Shown here piece by piece: positions 48,244 to 56,359 of a stretch of DNA of 64,000 nt. Below the pieces are notes generated by a model, which ran no database searches, was not told the origin of the DNA, and saw only the letters and a list, made by a program, of their open reading frames with translations. Every line of letters starts with the position of its first letter. Position 1 is the stretch's first letter. Position numbers and translations under genes: made by a program. The stretch comes from Jeotgalibacillus salarius (GTDB lineage: Bacteria; Bacillota; Bacilli; Bacillales; Jeotgalibacillaceae), in NCBI RefSeq assembly GCF_004405125.1, contig NZ_SORX01000002.1, positions 186,001 to 250,000 on the forward strand, given 5' to 3'.

Positions 48244-48822
48244 ATGAAAAAAAGAATATTAGCTGCAGGAATGACTGCCACAATGGTCATGTCTGCATGT
48301 TCCGGTGAGTTTGAAGGGAATATGGAAAGAGAATTAGAAGGTTTTGATTTCACCAATCATAATGGAGATCAAGTGACTAACCAGGATTTAGAAGGTACGC
48401 CAGTAGTCGCAAACTTTATTTTCACTAATTGTGATACTGTATGTCCTCCAATGACTTATAATATGACAGAGCTGCAACAGGCGATTGAGGATGAAGGGAT
48501 AGAGAGTTATCGGATGATTTCATTCAGTGTAGACCCTGAAAGAGATACAGAAGAAGCATTACAGGAATTTATGGGGCGATATGATCTCAATGAAGAAAAG
48601 TGGGATTTCTTAACAGGATATAACTTTGATGAGGTCAGCACCCTGGCACTCGAATCATTCCAGGGTCTTGTTGTGGACGATCCCGGTTCTGATCAAATGA
48701 GTCATCCTACAAGTATTTATCTTATCAGTCCGGACGGCACAGTAGTGAAGAGTTATGATGGATATGAATCAGTGCCGGAAGACGAAATCATAGCTGATCT
48801 TAAAGCATTGGGAGAAAGTTGA
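48244..48822 (+). CDS. Sco1/SenC-type copper lipoprotein
   Basis: 192 residues. Signal with lipobox M-S-A-C (Cys19). Thioredoxin-like fold with F-T-N-C-D-T-V-C-P (C-x3-C copper site near 68-72), D-P-E-R-D-T near 100 and the copper-binding His in S-H-P-T-S near 159. Sco proteins deliver copper to the CuA centre of cytochrome c oxidase on the outer face of the membrane. AAAGGAGCTTTAAA precedes the ATG. Confidence 0.95.
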   Translation: MKKRILAAGMTATMVMSACSGEFEGNMERELEGFDFTNHNGDQVTNQDLEGTPVVANFIFTNCDTVCPPMTYNMTELQQAIEDEGIESYRMISFSVDPERDTEEALQEFMGRYDLNEEKWDFLTGYNFDEVSTLALESFQGLVVDDPGSDQMSHPTSIYLISPDGTVVKSYDGYESVPEDEIIADLKALGES

Positions 48823-48836
48823 GTCGGAGGAAAAAC

Positions 48837-50273
48837 GTGAAAAAGAAAAAGTGGTTTAAGAAAAAAAGATGGTATTTACTGGCTTTTTTAGTCGTTTATT
48901 TAGTTATCCTGTTTTACAATCAATTTAAGCCACTACCGGAAGGGATTTCTATACAAAGTGAGGAATATCCGTCAAGTGATGTCTCATTTTATCGTGACTT
49001 AACTTATGAAAAAGATGGAGAGCGTGTGCTTGACCATCAAATATATGACCGTGTGCATGAAATGATCGATGAAGCAGAAGAATTTGTAGTCATTGATATT
49101 TTCATGATGGATGGAAGAGTGAGTGAGGATAAAGGATACCCTGATTTAGCTGGTAATCTAATGGATAAAATAATCGAAAAAAAATCAGACCATCCTGACA
49201 TGCCGATTATCTTTATAACCGATCCTTTTAACACCGGTTATGGTTCATATCCCGGTGAATGGCTTGAACCTCTTAAAGATGCTGGTGTGGAAGTAATCAT
49301 TTCAAATTTAGAACCGCTTCGAGATTCTACCCCAATTTATTCTGCTTTTTGGAGAATGGGGCCAAAGTATTTCGGGAAAAGTGAAAACGGCTGGCTTCCT
49401 AATGGCTTTGTAGATGGAGGGCCGGAAATGACCGTCAGATCTTATCTAGATCTTGGCAATATAAAAGCTAATCACAGAAAAGTTGTCATTACTGATCAAA
49501 GCGGTATGGTGTTGTCAGCGAACGCTCATAATGAATCAGGCTTTCACAGTAATGTGGCGTATGAAGTGAATGGACAGGTAATCAAAGATATGCTAAATGC
49601 AGAAGAAGCGGTTGCAAGAATGTCAGGAAGTCATGTTGATTTTCCTGATTTTCAACCACCAGCTAATCAAGATGATGCAGAATTAACAGTATCCTACAGT
49701 ACAGAAGGAAAAACAAAAGCTCAAGTGCTTCAGGCAATTACAGATACAAAAGAAAATGATGAGATCTGGATTGCGATGTACTACTTATCAGAACCTGATA
49801 TTGTAGATGAGTTAGTTGCATCATCTGATAGAGATGTAAAGGTTTCAATTGTAATGGACCCAAATGAAACAGCTTTCGGAAATAAAAAAACCGGACTTCC
49901 GAACAGACCGGTCGCTAACGAAATGATAGAAAATTCTGGTAATAAAATCGATATTAAGTGGTATAATGTTGATATTGAACAATATCATCCGAAAATGATG
50001 TATGTACGTACAGGTGAATCAAGTAAAATAATCTCAGGTTCAACCAATTTTACAATGCGGAATATGAGAGATTACAATCTCGAGAGTGACATTGTGATAT
50101 CAGGTCCTTCTCGTACTCAAGTAATGGAAGATACTGAAGCTTATTTTAATCAGTTGTGGAATAATAATGGTGCAGAGTATACAGTACCTCTTGAAGAATT
50201 CCAGACGACTTTATCATTTTGGCAGCGGGGGATTTATTGGATACAGAGGAAACTGAAACTGACAACTTATTAA
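48837..50273 (+). CDS. Membrane-anchored phospholipase D-family protein
   Basis: 478 residues from GTG 48837, preceded by TCGGAGG; the TTG at 48819 would overlap this. A lysine-rich start and one membrane helix (about 11-28) anchor it, with the body outside. Two HKD-like motifs: N-H-R-K-V-V-I-T near 212 followed by S-A-N, and Y-H-P-K-M-M near 383 followed by S-G-S-T-N. This is the cardiolipin-synthase/PLD superfamily, but substrate is unknown. It starts 15 bp after sco. Confidence 0.88.
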   Translation: MKKKKWFKKKRWYLLAFLVVYLVILFYNQFKPLPEGISIQSEEYPSSDVSFYRDLTYEKDGERVLDHQIYDRVHEMIDEAEEFVVIDIFMMDGRVSEDKGYPDLAGNLMDKIIEKKSDHPDMPIIFITDPFNTGYGSYPGEWLEPLKDAGVEVIISNLEPLRDSTPIYSAFWRMGPKYFGKSENGWLPNGFVDGGPEMTVRSYLDLGNIKANHRKVVITDQSGMVLSANAHNESGFHSNVAYEVNGQVIKDMLNAEEAVARMSGSHVDFPDFQPPANQDDAELTVSYSTEGKTKAQVLQAITDTKENDEIWIAMYYLSEPDIVDELVASSDRDVKVSIVMDPNETAFGNKKTGLPNRPVANEMIENSGNKIDIKWYNVDIEQYHPKMMYVRTGESSKIISGSTNFTMRNMRDYNLESDIVISGPSRTQVMEDTEAYFNQLWNNNGAEYTVPLEEFQTTLSFWQRGIYWIQRKLKLTTY

Positions 50274-50289
50274 CAGAAGGAGGGTCATC

Positions 50290-50739
50290 ATGAACCGAAG
50301 GCAATGGATATTGCTCAGTGTGATGTCGACAGTTTTGATGACCAGTGTGATGATGATCACATTTCTGTTGATTTCTGTTGATGAAGAAGAGTCGAATGAT
50401 GAACAAATAGTAGATCAGCAAGACGAAGTAGATGAAAAACAGCCTGAGGAAAGTCAGGACACAAATGTTTCGGAAAAAGAAAATACAGTAGCGGAAGAGT
50501 ATGTGGAAGATCAGGAAATTACTGAAGAAACTACTAAAATAAACTCTCCTTCATCTGAAATGGATGAAGAACAAAGTACAGGATCTGGAGTGACCGAAAA
50601 AACGTCGGATGATACTGTGCAAGAGAGTGGACAGGAGATCGGAAATCAATCTGATCTACCTGATTCATCTGTAGATCTAAACCCGGAACAGCCATCTTTG
50701 CCAGAAGAACCAACCATAATATTTGAAAGCAATAACTAG
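50290..50739 (+). CDS. Membrane-anchored acidic, disordered protein
   Basis: 149 residues, AGAAGGAGGGTCATC before ATG 50290. One membrane helix at about 7-29 (I-L-L-S-V-M-S-T-V-L-M-T), then 115 residues rich in E, D, S, T, Q and P without hydrophobic core (net strongly negative). Probably an extracytoplasmic spacer or surface protein. It follows the PLD-family gene by 16 bp and is likely co-transcribed. No homologue recognised. Confidence 0.72.
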   Translation: MNRRQWILLSVMSTVLMTSVMMITFLLISVDEEESNDEQIVDQQDEVDEKQPEESQDTNVSEKENTVAEEYVEDQEITEETTKINSPSSEMDEEQSTGSGVTEKTSDDTVQESGQEIGNQSDLPDSSVDLNPEQPSLPEEPTIIFESNN

Positions 50740-50751
50740 ATATTTTTTCCT

Positions 50752-50778
50752 AAAAACGCCATTTATCTTGGCGTTTTT
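50752..50778 (+). terminator. Terminator behind the sco/PLD operon
   Basis: AAAAACGCC and GGCGTTTTT 9-bp perfect arms, loop ATTTATCTT. Confidence 0.9.
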
Positions 50779-50840
50779 ATAATTTGTGGAATATTTATCC
50801 CTTGTAAGGCTCTATGCCGGTATGATACGATGATGAACGT

Positions 50841-50865
50841 GTTTTTAAATTCTGGTTAAGGGTAT
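50841..50865 (+). promoter_or_regulatory. Sigma-B-like promoter of the BCCT carrier
   Basis: GTTTTT (50841-50846), 13-bp spacer, GGGTAT (50860-50865). Compared with GTTTAW-N12-14-GGGWAW, the -35 has one mismatch and the -10 is a full match. Leader about 85 bases. Confidence 0.55.
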
Positions 50866-50957
50866 ATATGTGTAGTCCCTAGTAACCAGCTATCTATTTC
50901 CCTCATTTTATCTAGATCACGCAGGGATGTAAAACTATATTAAGGAAGGAGAGTATT

Positions 50958-52511
50958 ATGAAAAAGAGAGTATCAAATGTCTTTTGGATTACTTTAGCGA
51001 TAGTACTGGCAGCTGTTATTTATGCCATTGCTGCACCTACTAGTTTTCAAGAAGCAACTGCCAATATGCAGTCATTTATTTCATCAACGTTTGGTTGGTA
51101 TTACTTAATTCTCGTGACCATCATGGTCATATTTTGTATCGCTCTTGCATTAACACCAATCGGTCAAATCAGACTTGGTAAGCCTGATGAGCGTCCGGAG
51201 TATTCAACTGGTACGTGGTTTGCCATGTTGTTCAGTGCCGGAATGGGTATTGGATTAGTTTTTTGGGGGGCAGCAGAACCAATGCTGCATTTCGCCAGCA
51301 ATCCACCGCTTGCTGAAGCAGGCAGTGATCAAGCTTTAAAAGACTCAATGCAATATACATTCTTTCACTGGGGACTCCATGCATGGGCAATCTATGCAGT
51401 AGTAGCCTTAGCGTTAGCTTACTTTAAATTCCGAAAAGGAGAACCAGGGTTGGTATCTGCCACGCTGATTCCTTTATTCGGAGATAGAATGCGCGGGGGC
51501 TGGGGCACAGTAGTAGATGTGCTCGCTGTTTTTGCCACTGTTGTCGGAGTAGCAACAACACTTGGATTTGGGGCAATTCAGATTAATGGCGGATTAGCCT
51601 ATCTGACTGGCATTGAAATTAGTTTTACATGGCAGTTAATCATCATAGCGATCGTCACAGTGCTATTTATGATTTCAGCATGGACAGGCATTAGTAAGGG
51701 GATCAGATATTTGTCGAATACAAATATGGTACTGGCAGTTCTGCTGATGGTAGTTATGCTGGTAATTGGTCCTACTATGTTAATACTAAATCTATTTACA
51801 AACTCCCTTGGAGCTTATGCGCAAAATATCTTGGAAATGAGCTTCAGAATCGCGCCTCTTGACGCAGGCAATCGTGACTGGATTAATGCCTGGACAATTT
51901 TCTACTGGGCATGGTGGATTTCATGGTCACCATTCGTAGGTATTTTCATTGCTCGTGTATCACGAGGAAGAACAATCAGAGAATTTATGGCTGGTGTACT
52001 TGTCTTACCTTCACTTGTCAGCTTTTTCTGGTTCGCTGTATTCGGTTCTAGTGCGATTAACGTTCAGCAGCAGGGAAATGTTGACTTAACAGGATTACTG
52101 ACCGAAGAAGTATTGTTTGCCGTGTTTAATGAATATCAATTAGGCATTATCCTATCAGTGATCGCAATTCTGCTGATCAGTACTTTCTTTATTACTTCTG
52201 CTGATTCAGCTACGTTTGTATTAGGTATGCAAACAACCTATGGTTCACTGACACCACCTAATACGGTTAAGTTAACATGGGGACTTGCCCAGTCAGCTGT
52301 AGCAGTTATCCTGTTATCAGCAGATGGTCTGCAAGCACTTCAGAATGCGTTAATTGTAGCAGCATTTCCGTTCTCCTTTATCATGATATTAATGATGATT
52401 TCAACTTATAAAGCATTGAATGAAGAGCGGAAAGAGCTTGGGTTAATGCTCAAACCTAATAAAATGAAATCGAAAGAAAAGCAATCTAAATCTACAAACG
52501 AAGAAAAGTAA
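50958..52511 (+). CDS. BCCT-family glycine betaine/choline transporter
   Basis: 517 residues, twelve membrane helices. BCCT signatures: [14 protein letters not shown] near 93-108, F-F-H-W-G-L-H-A-W near 134, and the [17 protein letters not shown] stretch near 318. It takes up compatible solutes with sodium (OpuD/BetL type), for osmoprotection. The C-terminal tail is charged. Strong AAGGAAGGAGAG ribosome-binding site. Confidence 0.93.
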   Translation: MKKRVSNVFWITLAIVLAAVIYAIAAPTSFQEATANMQSFISSTFGWYYLILVTIMVIFCIALALTPIGQIRLGKPDERPEYSTGTWFAMLFSAGMGIGLVFWGAAEPMLHFASNPPLAEAGSDQALKDSMQYTFFHWGLHAWAIYAVVALALAYFKFRKGEPGLVSATLIPLFGDRMRGGWGTVVDVLAVFATVVGVATTLGFGAIQINGGLAYLTGIEISFTWQLIIIAIVTVLFMISAWTGISKGIRYLSNTNMVLAVLLMVVMLVIGPTMLILNLFTNSLGAYAQNILEMSFRIAPLDAGNRDWINAWTIFYWAWWISWSPFVGIFIARVSRGRTIREFMAGVLVLPSLVSFFWFAVFGSSAINVQQQGNVDLTGLLTEEVLFAVFNEYQLGIILSVIAILLISTFFITSADSATFVLGMQTTYGSLTPPNTVKLTWGLAQSAVAVILLSADGLQALQNALIVAAFPFSFIMILMMISTYKALNEERKELGLMLKPNKMKSKEKQSKSTNEEK

Positions 52512-52516
52512 AATTG

Positions 52517-52556
52517 AAAAATCCTCTGTGTTCTTCCGGGCACAGAGGATTTTTTT
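52517..52556 (+). terminator. Terminator behind the BCCT gene
   Basis: AAAAATCCTCTGTG and CACAGAGGATTTTT perfect 14-bp arms plus T-run. Confidence 0.93.
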
Positions 52557-52576
52557 GCTATGTGATCTTTGCACGG

Positions 52577-52698
52577 ATGATGATTGGATCGAAAGGGTGC
52601 AAGTCACCTGGTATTAAGGGACAATTAAGACAGGTATAGATAGGCTGGTGGGTCTTAGAGCTTCGCAGAGAATCCGCCTTAAGCTGAAATTACAGTGC
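52577..52698 (+). repeat. Bacillales intergenic repeat, decayed copy
   Basis: GATGATGATTGGATCGAAAGGG... to ...AATCCGCCTTAAGCTGAAATTACAGTGCG. Blocks align in the same order and direction with the repeat at 41746-41863 (GATTGGA-CG, AAGGGACA, GACAGG, TCCGCCT-AAGC-GAAAT). Many substitutions have broken its internal pairing. Confidence 0.65.
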
Positions 52699-52794
52699 GT
52701 TATTTTTTAATGTACGACATGTAGTGAATATATCATTAGTGAGTGCAATAAAAAGAGGACTATGATTGAATTAGATGAAAAATGTCTATATAGT

Positions 52795-52816
52795 ATAGTT
52801 AACTGAACTTAACTAT
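52795..52816. promoter_or_regulatory. Palindromic operator ATAGTTAA-CTGAAC-TTAACTAT before the MarR gene
   Basis: Perfect 8-bp arms (52795-52802 and 52809-52816), 10 bp upstream of the ribosome-binding site. TATAGT at 52787-52799 region may be the -10. Probable autoregulatory site. Confidence 0.65.
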
Positions 52817-52838
52817 TTGCGAAATAAGGAGATATATG

Positions 52839-53285
52839 ATGAAAACTCTTGATACATACGTGAAGGAACTGCATGACACGTTTGATGAAATGAGCAGATT
52901 GTTAACAGATGATCTGGCTACACTCAGCCAGTTTAATTTAACTCCTCAGCAGGAGAGTTATCTAATGTTTTGTGTGGCACACGCACCTTTGACTGCAAAA
53001 GAGCTGGTTGATGAATTCCAAGTGTCAAAAAGTGCAGTCAGTCAGGCAATTGCAAGACTCGAACAGGATCGCTTTCTGGAGAGGGAGAAAAATCCTGATA
53101 ATAAAAGGGAGACACTCATTTATCTGGGGCCAAAAGGCCGTATGTTTGCGAGGAGAATTAAAGATTTTAATGAAAAGATGAGAAATGATTATTATGTTCA
53201 CTTATCCTTAGAGGAAATCGAAATGATAACGGAATCTATAAAAAAATTGAATCGTGTCATTAGAGATAAACAAACAAAAGGCTAA
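52839..53285 (+). CDS. MarR-family transcriptional regulator
   Basis: 148 residues. ATG 52839 is preferred to the adjacent ATG 52836 because AAGGAG lies seven bases upstream. The winged helix spans about 45-105: L-T-A-K-E-L-V-D-E-F, then S-K-S-A-V-S-Q-A-I-A-R-L-E recognition helix, wing with R-E-T-L-I-Y-L. The ligand is unknown; there is no conserved redox Cys (one Cys near 47). A palindrome lies in its promoter. Confidence 0.92.
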   Translation: MKTLDTYVKELHDTFDEMSRLLTDDLATLSQFNLTPQQESYLMFCVAHAPLTAKELVDEFQVSKSAVSQAIARLEQDRFLEREKNPDNKRETLIYLGPKGRMFARRIKDFNEKMRNDYYVHLSLEEIEMITESIKKLNRVIRDKQTKG

Positions 53286-53383
53286 AGGTGGATCCTGGCT
53301 TTCCAGACGGTAAATTCTGTTCATCATTAACCCAAACCGTTACAATATAAGAGTGTAAGAAGATAAAGGAAGAGGTTGGCAGT

Positions 53384-54022
53384 TTGGCTAAAAATAAGCG
53401 TAAAAACAAAATCAAACGTAATAGGTTGCTATTAACTCTGTTTTCATTTTTTTTAGTAGTGATATTCTCAACTGCATATGTTTTATTAAGTGATGACGAG
53501 TACCGGGGCAAAACACTTGACGTACTGGAGCAAAACGGTGCACCAGTTGAACTGCAGATTCCTGAAGAAAATATAGCAGTTTATAAGAAAGCTTCTGATG
53601 AGTATGATGTTGACTGGCGTCTTCTTGCAGCTCATCACAGAGTCGAAACTAGATTTTCAACTATGGACACGTTGGTTTCTCCTGTTGGGGCAGAAGGTCA
53701 TATGCAGTTTATGCCATGTACATTTATCGGGTGGTCTCATCCAAGCTGCAGCGGGCTGGGCGAAGGTGATATTCCTACTGAAGAATTAACAGACCCTTCA
53801 GCGATTGAGAAGTATGGGGGATATGGTGTTGATGCAAATGAAGATGGCGTAGCCGATCCTTATGATCTGGAGGATGCCGTATTCAGTGCAGCGAACTATC
53901 TGTCACAAAACGGAGCTTCTGAAGGTGAATTGGAAAAAGCAATTTTTTTATATAATCGAAGTGATCAATATGTAGAGGAAGTGCTCGGATTTTATGAAAA
54001 CTATCAAGAAAAACACCCGTAA
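53384..54022 (+). CDS. Membrane-anchored lytic transglycosylase (SLT-like)
   Basis: 212 residues from TTG 53384 with GGAAGAGGTTGGCAG upstream. A basic start and a membrane helix at about 15-34, then an SLT/lysozyme-like domain: L-A-A-H-H-R-V-E-T-R-F with the catalytic Glu near 85, G-H-M-Q-F-M-P near 105-111, Y-G-G-Y-G-V-D-A-N-E-D-G near 145 (a calcium-loop-like D-x-N-x-D-G) and A-I-F-L-Y-N-R-S near 187. It cuts glycan strands outside the membrane. It forms an operon with the next two genes. Confidence 0.88.
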   Translation: MAKNKRKNKIKRNRLLLTLFSFFLVVIFSTAYVLLSDDEYRGKTLDVLEQNGAPVELQIPEENIAVYKKASDEYDVDWRLLAAHHRVETRFSTMDTLVSPVGAEGHMQFMPCTFIGWSHPSCSGLGEGDIPTEELTDPSAIEKYGGYGVDANEDGVADPYDLEDAVFSAANYLSQNGASEGELEKAIFLYNRSDQYVEEVLGFYENYQEKHP

Positions 54023-54034
54023 AACGGAGGTCGA

Positions 54035-54661
54035 ATGAAGAGATTTACGATTATATTCTTTCTATTGTTGCTCGGTGGCTGCAGTGAGAATGAATTGTCC
54101 GGAGAAGTTACTTATGTAGTAGATGGCGATACGCTGGATGTGAAGCTTGGCGATGGTTCAGATGAGCGTATTAGGTTGTTATTAATAGATACGCCTGAAA
54201 CGAAACATCCAACAGTTGGTGTAGAGCCATATGGACCAGAAGCCTCCGAATTTACATCTCAGCTTGAAGGAGAATTTGTAGAATTGGAGCTTGATGTTTC
54301 TGAAAGAGACCGTTACGGCAGGCTGTTAGCGTATGTATGGCATAATGAAGAAATGTTTAACGAAAAGATACTCGCAGCAGGCCTTGCGAGGGTTTCTGTC
54401 TATCCGCCAAACACGAGATATGTAGATGAGTTCAAAGCAACGGAAGGTGAGGCTCAGAGAGAAGAACTGGGAATTTGGTCACTTGAAAATTATAAAACAG
54501 ATCAAACAGATGAGTCATGTACAATTAAAGGCAATGTTAATTCGCGCGGTGATAAGATCTATCACACGGAAACATCATCATATTATGAACAAACGATTCC
54601 AGAGGAGTGGTTCTGTTCAGTTGAAGAAGCAGAAAACGCTGGATTCAGAGCGCCTAAATAG
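54035..54661 (+). CDS. Thermonuclease-family lipoprotein
   Basis: 208 residues. Signal with lipobox G-G-C (Cys16). SNase domain 22-150: V-V-D-G-D-T-L near 29-35, [10 protein letters not shown] near 47-56, and [11 protein letters not shown] near 90-100 with the catalytic Arg. The C-terminal 45 residues (C-T-I-K-G-N-V-N-S to W-F-C-S-V-E-E-A) form the Cys-containing tail domain seen in Bacillus secreted nucleases. It degrades DNA/RNA outside the cell, calcium dependent. It starts 12 bp after the transglycosylase. Confidence 0.92.
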   Translation: MKRFTIIFFLLLLGGCSENELSGEVTYVVDGDTLDVKLGDGSDERIRLLLIDTPETKHPTVGVEPYGPEASEFTSQLEGEFVELELDVSERDRYGRLLAYVWHNEEMFNEKILAAGLARVSVYPPNTRYVDEFKATEGEAQREELGIWSLENYKTDQTDESCTIKGNVNSRGDKIYHTETSSYYEQTIPEEWFCSVEEAENAGFRAPK

Positions 54662-54673
54662 GAGGATGATCGT

Positions 54674-56125
54674 TTGAAGCCTGAAGAATATTTAACAAAG
54701 GATGCAACAGCACTTGCAGAAATGATCAAATCGAAACAAATTACTTCGCGGGAAGCTGTTGAAGCTGCCATTAGTATGATAGAAGTGAATAACTCTCATT
54801 TAAATGCAGTTACTCATTTGCGATCTGAAAAAGCACTGGCTGAAGCTGAAGAGGCTGACCTGTCCGCTCCATTCGGAGGTGTGCCTGTCTTATTAAAAGA
54901 TATGTCACAAAATGTTGAAGGTTCCCCAGCAACTGCAGGTTCCAGAATTTTAGCAAATACATATGCATCCAGAAACAGCTATTTCGTAGACAGATTAAAA
55001 AAAGCAGGTTTTATTATTTTAGGGCATACTAATGCACCGGAATTCGGTTTGAAAAATATTACTGAGCCCGTGTTGCACGGTCCATCGAGGAACCCGATAA
55101 ACCCAAACCATTCACCTGGAGGGTCAAGTGGAGGTGCAGCAGCTGCCGTTGCAAGCGGCATGGTACCTGTAGCGGGTGCAAGTGACGGTGGAGGGTCCAT
55201 ACGGATACCTGCTTCATTCTCAGGATTAATTGGTTTAAAGCCTACGCGTGGAAGGATTTCGGTTGGTCCCGGTTCAGGAAGGCAGTGGCAGGGTGCTGCA
55301 ATCGATTTTTTTCTTACAAAATCTTTAAGAGATACTGCTCAGCTGCTGGAAAGTATGCAAATTTATCAGAAGGAAGCCGCATTCCATACGCCTCTGTATC
55401 GTGATGGATATCTGGATGCAATGAACAAACATCAACGATTTAAAATAGCATATTCAACTGTTTCTCCGGTAGGTACGCCCGTCAGCAGAGAAGCAGTACA
55501 AGCTGTAATGAATACAGTTATCAAGTTAGAAGGTATGGGCTATACATGTGTAGAAGCGACGCCTGAAATTAACGGAACAGAGCTGATCAAACAATACTAT
55601 TTGATGAACTCGGGTGAGATGGCGTCCCTTATTTATAATTTAGAAGTATCTCTGGGCAGAAAGTTAACTTTTGAAGATATGGAAATTGAAACATGGGCAC
55701 TCTATCAGGCGGGTTTAAAATGTTCAGCAGGAGAATTTAGCCGAAGTCTGGCTGCGTGGGATGGTGCATCAGCAGCAATGCATGAATTTCATGAGAAATA
55801 TGATTTGTATTTAACCCCTTCAGCTGCCCACACTGCGCCTGAAATTGGTCAACTGAGATACAATGGGAAGATGAAGAGTGCACTTGAAAATATCGGTTCA
55901 ATCTCACAAAAGGACCAGCAGGATTTAATCTACCAAATGTTTGAGCCAAGTTTAACACTGACGCCTTACACTCAGCTTGCCAATTTAACGGGGCAGCCTG
56001 CAATTAGCCTGCCATTGCACATTGCGGAAAATGGTTTGCCGATCGGTATACAATTGATTGCTCCAAAAGGAAATGAACATTGGCTGCTTGATATCAGCCA
56101 TGTACTGATGAATCGGCAACATTAA
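54674..56125 (+). CDS. Amidase signature family enzyme
   Basis: 483 residues from TTG 54674 with TAGGAGGATGATCG upstream. Ser-cisSer-Lys triad region: Lys75 (V-L-L-K-D-M), G-G-S-S-G-G near 149-154 and D-G-G-G-S-I-R with the nucleophile near 175. The ends differ from GatA (no Gln-tRNA pattern), and no gatB/gatC are adjacent, so it hydrolyses an unknown amide. It is the last gene of the transglycosylase-nuclease operon. Confidence 0.9.
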   Translation: MKPEEYLTKDATALAEMIKSKQITSREAVEAAISMIEVNNSHLNAVTHLRSEKALAEAEEADLSAPFGGVPVLLKDMSQNVEGSPATAGSRILANTYASRNSYFVDRLKKAGFIILGHTNAPEFGLKNITEPVLHGPSRNPINPNHSPGGSSGGAAAAVASGMVPVAGASDGGGSIRIPASFSGLIGLKPTRGRISVGPGSGRQWQGAAIDFFLTKSLRDTAQLLESMQIYQKEAAFHTPLYRDGYLDAMNKHQRFKIAYSTVSPVGTPVSREAVQAVMNTVIKLEGMGYTCVEATPEINGTELIKQYYLMNSGEMASLIYNLEVSLGRKLTFEDMEIETWALYQAGLKCSAGEFSRSLAAWDGASAAMHEFHEKYDLYLTPSAAHTAPEIGQLRYNGKMKSALENIGSISQKDQQDLIYQMFEPSLTLTPYTQLANLTGQPAISLPLHIAENGLPIGIQLIAPKGNEHWLLDISHVLMNRQH

Positions 56126-56220
56126 TATTATGCTGATAAAGCACTTATCATATTGAAGGATTATTAAAGCTATGAAAAAAGGTGCTAGAATTCACGTGTT
56201 TTAACCAGAATGAATCGTAT

Positions 56221-56259
56221 TTATGTTATTTGATAAGTTAAACTTATCAAATAACATAA
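56221..56259. promoter_or_regulatory. 39-bp palindrome with CcpC-type box before aconitase
   Basis: TTATGTTATTTGATAAGTT (56221-56239), one base, then its exact complement (56241-56259). The core reads ATAA-N7-TTAT (56233-56247), the pattern described for the citrate-responsive regulator CcpC. About 100 bp upstream of the acnA start. TTGATA (near 56265) could be the -35. Confidence 0.65.
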
Positions 56260-56359
56260 CTTTATTGATATTTACTTATGAAGTCAGTTGTATTAAGATT
56301 AAATTGTGCGAAAAAAGTTACATAACGTCGCTTTACTAAAATTTAGAGGGGGAAATAAG

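Noticed and set aside
54426-54677. 83-codon frame at the end of the thermonuclease gene
   Set aside because: Basic shadow frame in a gene with clear domains; no start signals.
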